Assembly (NCBI RefSeq): GCF_014851395.1
Contig: NW_024041150.1
Span: 13,354,137-13,418,136, forward strand
DNA: 64,000 nucleotides
Direction: 5' to 3'
Source of the DNA: Micropterus salmoides
Taxonomy: Eukaryota > Chordata > Actinopteri > Centrarchiformes > Centrarchidae
A program made the translations under genes and the position numbers. This document shows, in pieces, positions 35,771 to 47,100 of the stretch (position 1 is its first letter; the number at the start of each line of letters is the position of its first letter). The notes under the pieces were generated by a model, which was not told the DNA's origin, searched no databases, and saw only the letters and a list, made by a program, of their open reading frames with translations.

Positions 35771-38700
35771 ACCTCATAAAAATGAACCACAGACCTGCTT
35801 TCTTTGCCGCTTGGAACAGACACTATTCTGATTCTTCTGTGAAGAAATCAGGACAGATTTTCTCCATGACCTGGAAACATCACCGCTAGAGGCAGCTGAA
35901 AACTATTGATCTAAAGTGCTCCATAATGCTCCTAAAACATATATTTTTCATTCCTGACACATTTTGAAACAGCCATCAAACCTATTTACATGTAGACACA
36001 GATATTTTACGCACATTTAGTTTTTAGAAAAAAAAAGAAAAGAAAATGCCAGTTGTGAAATGTTCTTCTGATACCATGCAACTCCTCCATTCTGACACGG
36101 GACACGAGACAAGGGGGGTGGTAAATTTTCCGAGATCTTAGGGAAATAAATAAATGACCTTATGCGGTAAAGTTAATGTCATGGGGTCTAACAGCCCATG
36201 TTGATTTTCTGTGATTGATTCAGCAAAATGCACATTGAAGCATTCCTGTTTTCATCCTGACTCACAATTAGTTTTTTGTTTCCACATTTGGCAATGGGTT
36301 GTGGTTATGATTTTATATTTGTGTTTCTCCCAAACCAGGGGAATTGTCATAGTGACAGTGTCACTATTAGGTTCTTGGCAGAAAACAGTCATAAGGGTTT
36401 TTTCAAATGATAAGGTGGATTTCGTTCCAAAAGTGGTGCGTTTTTAATTTGGATCACAAATCAGGTACAGGAAATCCAGGAATTTCCAAAGACCACAATA
36501 CTAAATTCTTTTGGCTCTAGCAGGCTAGTGCCATTCATGGATTATAATTTTTCCTTTGTGGAGATCTCCACACCAGACATGGTGGCCACTGACTGATTTT
36601 ATTTTTTTGATTTTGAACTGCTAGGCAGACACATTTTGCCTGACTTTTTGACTGACTTTAATGACTTGAAGCAGGATTCTGTCCAGCTCTTCTTTTTTTG
36701 TTTCAGACTGCTTGACTCAGCTAAATATTTCTATCTTTTCTAACTTTAACTCTGTTTTTGGTTTTGTAGATGGAGTCGGTGGGGCAGTTATGTGGCTTGA
36801 TTTAGCATGTGTTTCTGTGTTTTCTTTGTCACCTCTAGGAACAAGACAGCACATCCAGTATGCATTAAATGGTCCTTTATCTTCTACAGGTCCTGCCCAC
36901 AAAGGTTTTGTAACCAACCTATTGTTTGCATTCTTTTCTCACCTGCTTTCTACTGCTGTGTGTAAATGGTAGGGCCATACAGGTTTCTAAAGACCTGGTG
37001 ATGCTGCCCTTCTTTACCCACAGTGCAGATGTTTTTCTACTGTGTTTTTTCCCTTTAAAGATGTCTCCTAGCATTGACACATGGTTCTTAACCATGTATC
37101 AAAATGAGGGAGGGGAAATATTGTAAATATTATGGTGCGCACCAAGGTTTTTTTTTGAGGTTTCTAATTCTTTCTGAGTGGTGTGTTAAAAATATTGTGT
37201 TGAAAATTGTTGAAACTAATTTTGCATTCTACTAATGAACTAATGACCACTCACACATAGGCATGAGAGTCTTTATAGGAATTTTTATAGGAACAGTTCT
37301 TCTCTACAACATCCACACGGGCAGAGATAGCAGTGAGACCATCATCAGACATTCAAGATCACCTAGGTAATACGGACAACTTCAATTGGAAGTCCCCTCC
37401 CAGAAGAGCTGAGAGAAACACGTGAACGCGTATATCCCAACACGAGACAACCTAAGAGATGGAGATGGACAGAAAAGTTCTGCCACAGGACATTCTGCTG
37501 AAAGACAACGGCTGCAGTGTTCACCATCGTCCTGGTCAGCACGTTTTAGAGTACTTCAACTCTGGTCACTGGCCCAACAAATCTAGGAGCTCTCAACAAA
37601 CAGACTCCAATAGTACTTATCTAGAGGAGTCGTAGTCTTGATATCCACATCCAGTCAATGAGAGCAAACAGATGGCGGAGCAGGCAGCTACTTTCTGAGA
37701 AGGGTCTGGCTATGGACTGTAGCTCAGGGGGTGTGGCAGGAGCAAGGGGAATGGTGTAGGTCAAAGTTCAACAGATTAGAAGGCGAGACATGCAGAAGAA
37801 AAAGAAGATAATGAAATAAAGTAGGTAGGCACAGCTCAGTGCAGCAAAAGTTCAATATATGATGTTATTGGAAGGCACGGAAGCAAAGGGGCTTTTTTCC
37901 AAGAGACCAAGAAAGAAGGCGAATGGTTCATCCTTATGTGAGGTTACAACCCGTTCACAAATAGGAAATAAAAAATTGATTAATTTTATTTAAAAACTAT
38001 ATAAAAAGCGGGGAAAACACTTCATTTTCTTGACTGATTATTTTGCTGTGCGGCAAAGACGTTACTTGCGGAAACACTGTCTTGCCAGTCGGACGGCTCT
38101 TTTCTTCCTCTCTGGAAGTTTTGCTCCCCCTGCACACTGTGGTGATTACGATACAGGGTCGTATATGTGAAAAAGGATTTTGGAGGGTGGTATATTCAAC
38201 CCATACAAATGATTAAATTTTACTGAAAGTAAATTAGTCAGCAAGGGAAATCTATAATATGGGTAAACTACACTAGCTATTTTTTAACACTTACAATTGC
38301 AACATAAAAAACATAATAAAATCTACTCAAAGACATAAGTCCTGAGCCTAGGGATAGAATTAGGACTGTTTTTGATGTGGAAGGCGGGCAGTTGTCAAGT
38401 TTGAAAGTGTGTGACTATTAAGTGATTTGTGTTTGAAAAGAACAAAGTCTACAGCAAATTGAGAAGAGCAAACATTTTGGTGTTAGTGAAATTTGAGTAA
38501 ATGTTATATCTACTCTGATACAGTCAAATCCATTACATTAGACTCTCAGATGATGAGGAACTTGTGTAAAAACAAAGTGTCACTGAGTCAAACCTGTAAG
38601 TGTAATTGTATAAATATTAACTCTGAACATCTTACTCTTAACTCTGATCCTGGCTTTTACACTTGAAGTGTTAATGTCACCCGGCCCCGCTGTGTAGGCC

Positions 38701-39985
38701 TACACACACCAATTTGTTGAAGCCAGGAGAGTCTTCCTGAAATTACCCCACTGACTGCTGGGAAACTGTGACTGTGCCTTTGAACTGGGTCTAAACTTAA
38801 AGACTGTTTGGTAAGTAAATGAATTAGTATCTGCCAATGTTATATTTTATATTGATATTTCTCTGCTGGCACCTGGTCATTTTGCAATGGCGAGCAACCA
38901 TAACTTAAATTCATGTCACCACATTGTCAGTAGCCGCCCTAATAGACTGTTTGGATAAGAAGCTACTTGCACTTTTAAGTAAAGCTGATGTTCACTGAAG
39001 TATCGATAGTTGGTTAGTTATGTTATACAATATTTTTAATATTATATAAATTATTGAAATCATTACAATGAAGTGTTAATATTATACATCAGTTGTATAA
39101 AGTAAAAAAGTAAAAAATGTTTAGTATGTCATAGTTATTACATTCAAAACATGTGGCGTTATCAACCCAAACAAATATGGTGCAAATTGTTTCCTCGTGT
39201 TTATTGAGGAAATTCTATAGGTTGTTTGTTACATTGCGGTATGTCCCCTCCCAGAGGTTAGCCTTACTTATTGTCTGCTCCTGAGCGACACGCTGTTCTC
39301 TAGTATATTTATTCATTCTGAATGTGTCACGTGTTCAAATTTCACCAAACACAACACTGCTGTTCCTTGGGTGCACAGCAACAGACCTGCCAGGTTTGAA
39401 ATCGATAGGATGAACGGTTCCTGGCATAATCAAATTAAAGACAGACAGACAGACACATATTTATTCCTTGTTGTATTCAGGCTGTCAAACTGATGTGAAA
39501 CAAATAAAGACAGAAGCTAAAGCCTACCGATCACAGAGTAAAAGTGAACCACCGCATCACCTGACGATTGAGACAAAGGACACCGATATTAAGAATAAAC
39601 ACTGTTCCTGTAAAGCTTGGTAGGTCTCTATTCACTGTTGCAATCATTAAAAAACAAAAGCAGTAGGGTTATATACTGTTACATTCAGTAGTAACTTAAG
39701 TTAGGTAACGTAGCGTTAGCTAACTAACATTACATTAGGAAAAATCCACAGCCTACATTTTTCTGCATTTGTTTTAGGTTTTGAAAAGGGAATAAATCAT
39801 ACTTTCAGCCTCTCTGGGTAGCTACTGTAACTATTACAAGTGCCCCAGGAACAACGTTTGACCATCTTGGAAAAATACAGCAAAAAAGCTACAAAACTAC
39901 AAACAAAAGCTAGAAAACTACTCCTTTTGCATGTGAGTCAATGGAGCACAGCTGATGTACCCTGCTGAAGACAGTGCTGTGGCAG
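35771..39985. other. No gene recognised (4.2 kb)
   Basis: Only short frames (up to 86 codons at 36712-36972) without domains. 39370-39470 ('cagacctgccaggtttgaaatcgataggatgaacggttcc', then (ACAG)n) resembles the interior of the 'gggcccgagca' teleost repeat. I see no tRNA, exon or complete element. Confidence 0.3.
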
Positions 39986-40204
39986 AGTGGTCCACCAGTT
40001 GTAAACTGGTTAAATGACTTCTGGGGTTTAAGGCATTTAATCAGGAACTTCAGTGCTATTGCCACACATTTGCATGCATTAACCTCATGTCAAGTTTCGT
40101 CAGTCTCTGCAGGCAGAATATGCTTTCCAGAGGCTGAAGGACAGCTTCACCTCAGCACCAGTCCTCAGTCTATCTGACTTTTTATTTCATTGTCATAACT
40201 TGTC
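39986..40204 (+). mobile_element. Gypsy reverse-transcriptase scrap upstream of the mucin gene
   Basis: This is a direct copy of 11960-12165. 40127-40176 encodes the LKDSFTSAPVL-type junction peptide in a broken frame. The match then continues downstream into the mucin promoter block. Confidence 0.65.
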
Positions 40205-40402
40205 ACGCTGGTAAAACTTCTTTCAACATTCCATTTTGGTGGAATACAGCAGTTCCTTCTTTGACAGGACAAAAGAAGGGCGTGTGCAATAATATGGAGC
40301 CAAAAACAATAACTTGAGTTTAGATTAGAAATTCTCTATCTGGTGATTTGTTTTGTTTATAGTTATGTCACACATCAACATTTCTGAAGTATTTATAGTG
40401 TA

Positions 40403-40437
40403 TGAGTCACATGGTTAGCATCGATTCCAATATAAAG
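40403..40437 (+). promoter_or_regulatory. Probable core promoter of the mucin gene: AP-1 site and TATA box
   Basis: TGAGTCA at 40403-40409 is a perfect AP-1 consensus, and TATAAAG at 40431-40437 is a canonical TATA box 22 bp further on. A start site is expected near 40461-40466. The transcript would then run to a consensus donor (gtaagt at 40582). This is a prediction from motifs and spacing only. Confidence 0.45.
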
Positions 40438-40461
40438 GCCTTAATAGATGTTGACTGTCAC

Positions 40462-40581
40462 ATGAGGTGACAGCTTTACAGTATCACCTATGAACTAGAC
40501 AGAAGTGGAAGACACCAACATAGTTTTAAAACAAACAACTGATGCAGATAGAGAAAGGGATATTATAACTTTTCATTCTGG
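40462..40581 (+). other. Probable non-coding first exon of the mucin gene
   Basis: Its start is inferred from the TATA box and its end from the donor CTGG|gtaagt at 40582. It contains two short upstream frames, ATG AAC TAG at 40489 and one of eight codons starting at 40541. The matching acceptor would be at 41123 ('tttgatttgatag'), leaving a 541-bp intron. The duplicate at 12.3 kb has lost this donor. Confidence 0.4.
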
Positions 40582-41140
40582 GTAAGTACATTTTTAAGAA
40601 TATACACTTTTTTTCTTTTTTTACATGTATTCATCGGATATTGTATGCATTTCTATTTCTTTGTAAATTATGTGTAATTCATGTATATTACCACATACCT
40701 AAAGTGATAATAAGTGATTACCACATGAAGTCATTAGTATATTTTCAAAATATTATATCTGTAAAAAATAATGTATTTTTATATAATTTTGCTTTAACAG
40801 TTTCTTTTTATGATATTAGAGTTTCTCTGATATTGGAGTTTATTCCCTAATTACAAGTTATAAAGGATAAAAATACTCCTATAATGAATTCAGTCATTTG
40901 CAGTAAAAGTTGTATACTGGTAGAAATTATATTTTATTTTAAATAATCTGTTTCATTTAAAATACAAATGGACAGAGATACAGAGAACAAAAAATCATAC
41001 AAATGTTTGATTCCGCTGTATTCTCATAGAAATTCCAACATTAACATTATATTGAATGCAATGGTGATAGTAACTAGCAACTTTCTTTTTGTGAGTAAGT
41101 TACTGTATTGTTTGATTTGATAGATTCATGTGAAGACAAG

Positions 41141-41183
41141 ATGGGCACCACATGGACCATATCAATTGTCCTGATTCTAATGG
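41141..41183 (+). CDS. Mucin coding exon 1: signal peptide
   Basis: The ATG has a good context (A at -3, G at +4). It encodes MGTTWTISIVLILM plus one base of the next codon, then the donor gtaagc. Joined to the exon at 43470 the next residues are ATAGTTAPA, so a signal-peptidase site after ATA or nearby is likely. A start-stop upstream frame, ATG TGA, sits at 41128-41133, seven bases before the real start. Confidence 0.75.
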
Positions 41184-44100
41184 GTAAGCTGAGTGATTTT
41201 AAACCCTCTTTCTACTCTCTAAAATATTAGAAAAGGTGTGGGTGTAACGATAGCCAGCTAGGCTTTGCAGTGAGTAAACCTCACTCCCTTAAGAGATGCA
41301 CTAGCGACCAACACTAGCACCCATGGGTTTTAGCCTCCTCGTTAGCGCGTCTGTCTCCCGTACCCGAGGTGGCATGTTTGTGTCTGGACCTTTCAGTACA
41401 ACCAAGGGCCGGTTACATGGGCTGAAGTTGAACCAAAGGGAGAGTACATTTATTCAACTACAGAAAACAAACCTGACAACCAGTGTTGGGCAGTAACGCG
41501 TTACTGTAATAATATTACTTTTCACAGTAGTGTAACTAATTACTTTTCTAAAACAGTAATATTATTACAGTTTATGCAAGTGATGCAGCATTACTCGTTA
41601 CTGATCGCACCATCCTTGACGTGAATCCATGACTGTATAGCAGCTCAGCGGGACTGGAACTTCTGTTGGTCATGTCCACTGATAGCCAAAAACTAAAGGA
41701 AGAAAGGAGAACGAGGGAGAGAGGCGTTATTTCCACAGCTGTAGCTACTGCCATTTTTGTGTCACAGTCTAAGATGCAAAGAACATTGTCGTCTTTAATT
41801 GTAAACTCTGTGCGAACAGCAAAAGGCTTTCAACCGTGAACAATTCAACATCTGATTTTTTGAAGCATCTCCTGAAGCAGCACAGCAAAATCAAACTTGC
41901 AGAAAAAAACTCTGGCAGCAACTATCACTGATGCTTGGACTCGTTGGTAGAGAGTGGCGTTAACGTAATGTTTTGTAACTGCTCTTATAAACAGGCAACA
42001 GCTTTTCAAAAGTCGGGATTGGCTTGCTTAATTTTTTTAATTAAGCCCGTTGTGTTAAGAAACTTTAGGCCTAGGCTATAAGCTTTGTAAAAACCACAGT
42101 CCTTGCTGCTGTTATGAATATGATATTAGTTAAAAAGTAAGAAGAGACTGCTTTGTTTGGGGGGGAAGGGGTGGTAGTGAGAGTCTCCAATAATTAGCCT
42201 ATAATTTGGAATATCATATTTGACTGAGGAGCATATGTTCATGAAGCACCTTCTCTTGCTTGCTGGCTCCTCCTTCTCTCTCGTGAACAACGCTGCACAA
42301 ACTTGTCCAAAGTTAGAATACCCCCCTAGTAGGCTAGTAAATTAAAAGCACTTAGATTATCACGATGCCACTACCCCTTCCATACTTCCGTACAACAAAA
42401 GGGAAGAGGTAAGGGAGGGAGACCCTGTTAATAGAGAGGGGTTCCCTGAAAGTGAACGTAGTGGTACAGATTTTAAATCACAAACGCTCCTAATATATTG
42501 ACATGGGAGGTCTAACATGTCAGGTAATAACTGCTGACATAGAATGTTGTGTAATTACATATTTTACTCTGTTAAATGGGCAATAACACAACCTGAAGTT
42601 AAGGTGGATGCAATATTTCTCATACAAAGACAAATGGGAGTCTTGTATCACACTTACATCAAGTTACTTTGCATTACATTGGATCTATGATAAGGTTAGT
42701 TGCACCAGTGACTGACCAGAGGCCTATACAACGAAGGGGATTCAACCTAGCCAGATTTAACTCAGTGTCATCAAGGTAAATCAGGGTTGACAACCGTTGA
42801 CTGCCTACATTGGTGTTAAACAGTCCCACGATGGTGAATAAGATGTTGGTTAGTTGTTTCGGTGGCATCTTATTTGGGGTTTGTGCATGTTGGCATAAAA
42901 GGTGCATGAGGAAATGCAGGCAAAGTTTTTCATAATGGTGCATGCTCCAAATTAGTATGAGGAGTGTAAAGAAACCTTAAGGGCCAGGCACCTGCACAAA
43001 TGTGGTGGTCAACAGAAATCTGTTGAGTATGAAAAACTTAAATAAATAAATAAACTTTTAAATAAATAATTGAGTGCACTTTTTTTCTCTTGAACCCCTC
43101 TCCTACAAAATGTTTGTGCACATCCAAGTCAACGGCCAAATCTTGGTGGCAGCGTATTGAATGCACTTGTAGGTTACTTTACAGTGTTATTGTTTTATTT
43201 CTCTATTTAGTCTATTGGACTCTTCTATTATTTGTAATATGATTGAGAGGTAACGGTGCAACTGCAGATTGGCGCTGGGAAGAGGGTTAACAATCCAAGA
43301 CAAATAATAGTGTTACATTTATGAGGGAAACAAATCACAAATCTAAGAATTTGAATATTCTTTGACATTATAGTTGTAAATTTTATAAAAATTTAAAAAC
43401 CACTTCACTTGGCTAGGTTAGATGATATGATATGATGTGTTGTGATATAATGTTGATTGTGCTCTACAGCAACAGCAGGAACAACGGCACCTGCTTCAAC
43501 ATCAACCACTGTGTCAACACAGACACTTGCTACTTCAACAAAGACACCTGCTACAACAACAACTGCAGCAACAACAGTGTCAAAAACCACGACACCTGCT
43601 CCAATAATTGCAAAAACAACACGTGCTGCAACAACTTCTCCAAAAACAACAATAACAGCAGCAACAACAGTGTCAAAAACGACACGTGCTCCAACAACTG
43701 CAAAAACAACAGTACGTGCTCCGCCAACAACTGCAAAAACAACAGTACGTGCTCCGCCAACAACTGCAAAAACAACAGTACGTGCTCCGCCAACAACTGC
43801 AAAAACAACAGTACGTGCTCCGCCAACAACTGCAAAAACAACAATACGTGCTCCGCCAACAACTGCAAAAACAACAGTACGTGCTCCGACAACTACAACC
43901 TCTTCAAAAACAACATTAAGAACTGCAGCAATAACAGTGTCAAAGAAAACGACACGTGCTCCAACAACAAGTTCTTCAAAAACAACAAGAAGAACTGCAG
44001 CAACAATAGTGTCAAAAACAACACGTGTTCCGACAACTACAAAAACAACACGTTCTAGAACAACTTCTCCAAAAACAACAAGAAGAACTGCAGCAACAAT

Positions 44101-47100
44101 AGTGTCAAAAACGACACGTGTTCCAACAACTACAAAAACAACACGTTCTAGAACAACTTCTCCAAAAACAACAAGAAGAACTGCAGCAACAATAGTGTCA
44201 AAAACGACACGTGTTCCAACAACTACAAAAACAACACGTTCTAGAACAACTTCTCCAAAAACAACTAGAAGAACTGCAGGAACAACAGTGACGAAAACAA
44301 CGACACGTGCTCCAACAACTGCAAAAACGACAACATATGCTTCAACAACAACTTCTCAAAAAACAACAATAACAACTGCAGCAACAACTGTGTCAAAAAC
44401 GACACCTGCTCCAAAAACTGCTTCAACAACGACACCTGCCGTGACAACAACTGAGGCAACAATAACTGTTCCCACAACAACTGCATCAACAACTAAGGCA
44501 ACAACGATAACTGTCCCCACAACAACTGAATCAACGACACCTACTCCAACAACTGAGGCAACAACCACACCTGCCAGGACAACAATTGAAGCAACGACAC
44601 CTGGTCCAACAACTGCGCCAACAACGACACCTGGTCCAACAACTGAGGAAACAACGAGACCAACCCCGACAGCAACTGAAGCAACGACAACTACTCCAAC
44701 AACTGAGGCAACAACGACACATGCTCCAACAACTGTTCCCACAACAACTGCATCAGCAATAGAATCAACAACACCTGCTCCAACAACAACAACTGTCCCC
44801 ACAACAACTGAAGCAACGACACCTACTCCAACAACTGAGGCGACAACAACACCTTTTCCAACACCAACAACCACACCTGCCGGGATAACAACTGATGCAA
44901 CAACGACATCTCCAACAACTGAGGGAACAACCACACCTGCTTCAACAACTGAGGAAACAATGAAACCAACCACTACAACAACTGAAGCCACTATGACATC
45001 TCCAACAACTGAAGCAACAACGACATCTGCTCCAACAACTCAGGCAACAACGACACCTGCCGCGACAACAGCTGAAGCAACAACAAATACTCCAACAACA
45101 ACAACTGTCCCCACAACAACTGAAACAACGATACCTACTCCAACAATTGAGGCGACAACTACACCTGTTCCAACACCTGAGGCAAACACCACACCTGCCC
45201 GGACAACAACTGAAGCAACAACGGCATCTCCAACAACTGATGAAACAACGACACCAGCTCCAACAACTGAGGGAACAACGACACCTGCTTCAACAACTGA
45301 GGAAATAACAAGTGTCCTGACAACAAGAGCATCAACAACAACACCTACCCTGACAACAACTGAAGCAACAATGACACCTGCCCCAACAACACATGAAGCA
45401 ACAACGACTCCTGCGCCGACAACAACACCTGCTCCAACAACTGCTTCAACAACGACACCTGCTTCAACAACTGAGGCAACAATGACACCAACCCCAACAA
45501 CAACTGAAGCAACAATGACATCTCCAACAACTGAAGCAACAACGACATCTGCTCCAACAACTGAAGCAGCGACATCTGCTCCAACAACTGCTTCAACAAC
45601 GACACCTGCTTCAACAACTGAGGCAACAATGACACCAACCCCAACAACAACTGAAGCAACAATGACATCTCCAACAACTGAAGCAACAACGACATCTGCT
45701 CCAACAACTGAGGCAACAACGACGCCTGCCGCGACAACAGCTGAAGCAACGACAACTGTTCCCACAACAACTGCATCAACAACCGATACAACAACACCTG
45801 CTCCAACAACAACAACTGTCCCCACAACAACTGAAGCAACGACACCTACTCCAAATATTGAGGCGACAACGACACCTGTTCCAACAATTGAGGCGACAAC
45901 GACACCTGTTCCAACACCTGAGGCAAACACTACACCTGCCCGGACAACAACTGAAGCAACAACGGCATCTCCAACAACTGATGAAACAACGACACCAGCT
46001 CCAACAACTGAGGGAACAACGACACCTGCTTCCACAACTGAGGAAATAACAAGTGTCCTGATAACAAGAGCATCAACAACAACACCTACCCTGACAACAA
46101 CTGAAGCAATGACAACAACTGCCCCGACAACAACTGAAGCAACAACGACACCTGCCCCAACAACAAATGAAGCAACAACGACACATGCGCCAAAAACAAC
46201 ACCTGCTCCAACAACTGCTTCAACAACGACACCTGCTTCAACAACTGAGGCAACAATGACACCAACCCCAACAACAACTGAAGCAACAATGACATCTCCA
46301 ACAACTGAAGCAACAACGACATCTGCTCCAACAACTGAAGCAACGACATCTGCTCCAACAACTGCTTCAACAACGACACCTACTTCAACAACTGAGGCAA
46401 CAATGACACCAACCCCAACAACAACTGAAGCAACAATGACATCTCCAACAACTGAAGCAACAATGACATCTGCTCCAACAACTGAGGCAACAACGACACC
46501 TGCCCCGACAACAAATGAAGCAACGACATCTCCAACAACTGAAGCAACAATGACACCTGCTCCAACAACTGTTCCCACAACAACTGCATCAACAAATGAA
46601 GCAACAACATCTGCTCCAACAACTGAAGCAACAACGACATCTGCTCCAACAACTGCTTCAACAACGACACCTACTTCAACAACTGAGGCAACAATGAAAC
46701 CAACCCCAACAACAACTGAAGCAACAATGACATCTCCAACAACTGAAGCAACAACGACATCTGCTCCAACAACTGAGGCAACAACGACACCTGCCGCGAC
46801 AACAGCTGAAGCAATGACAAATACTCCAACAACTGAGGCAACAACAACTGTTCCCACAACAACTGCATCAACAACTGAAACAACAACAACTGCTCCAACA
46901 ACAACAACTGTCCCCACAACAACTGAAGCAACGACACCTACTCCAACAATTGAGGCGACAACGACACCTGAGGCAAACACCACACCTGCCCGGACAATAA
47001 CTGAAGCAACAACGGCATCTCCAACAACTGATGAAACAACGACACCAGCTCCAACAACTGAGGGAACAACGACACCTGCTTCCACAACTGAGGAAATAAC

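Noticed and set aside
41240..41420. Possible tRNA gene or SINE head in mucin intron 1
   Set aside because: The phrase 'gttagcgcgtctgtctcccg' is tRNA-like, but no complete cloverleaf, B box or tail could be drawn.
41184..43469. Possibility that the mucin starts at 43457 without a signal exon
   Set aside because: The only start there would be a TTG, and the 41141 exon supplies a signal peptide in the matching phase with a consensus donor and acceptor.
43683..43892. Regular 33-bp direct repeats resembling a CRISPR array
   Set aside because: There are no unique spacers; the repeats abut, encode protein in frame and sit in a vertebrate gene.
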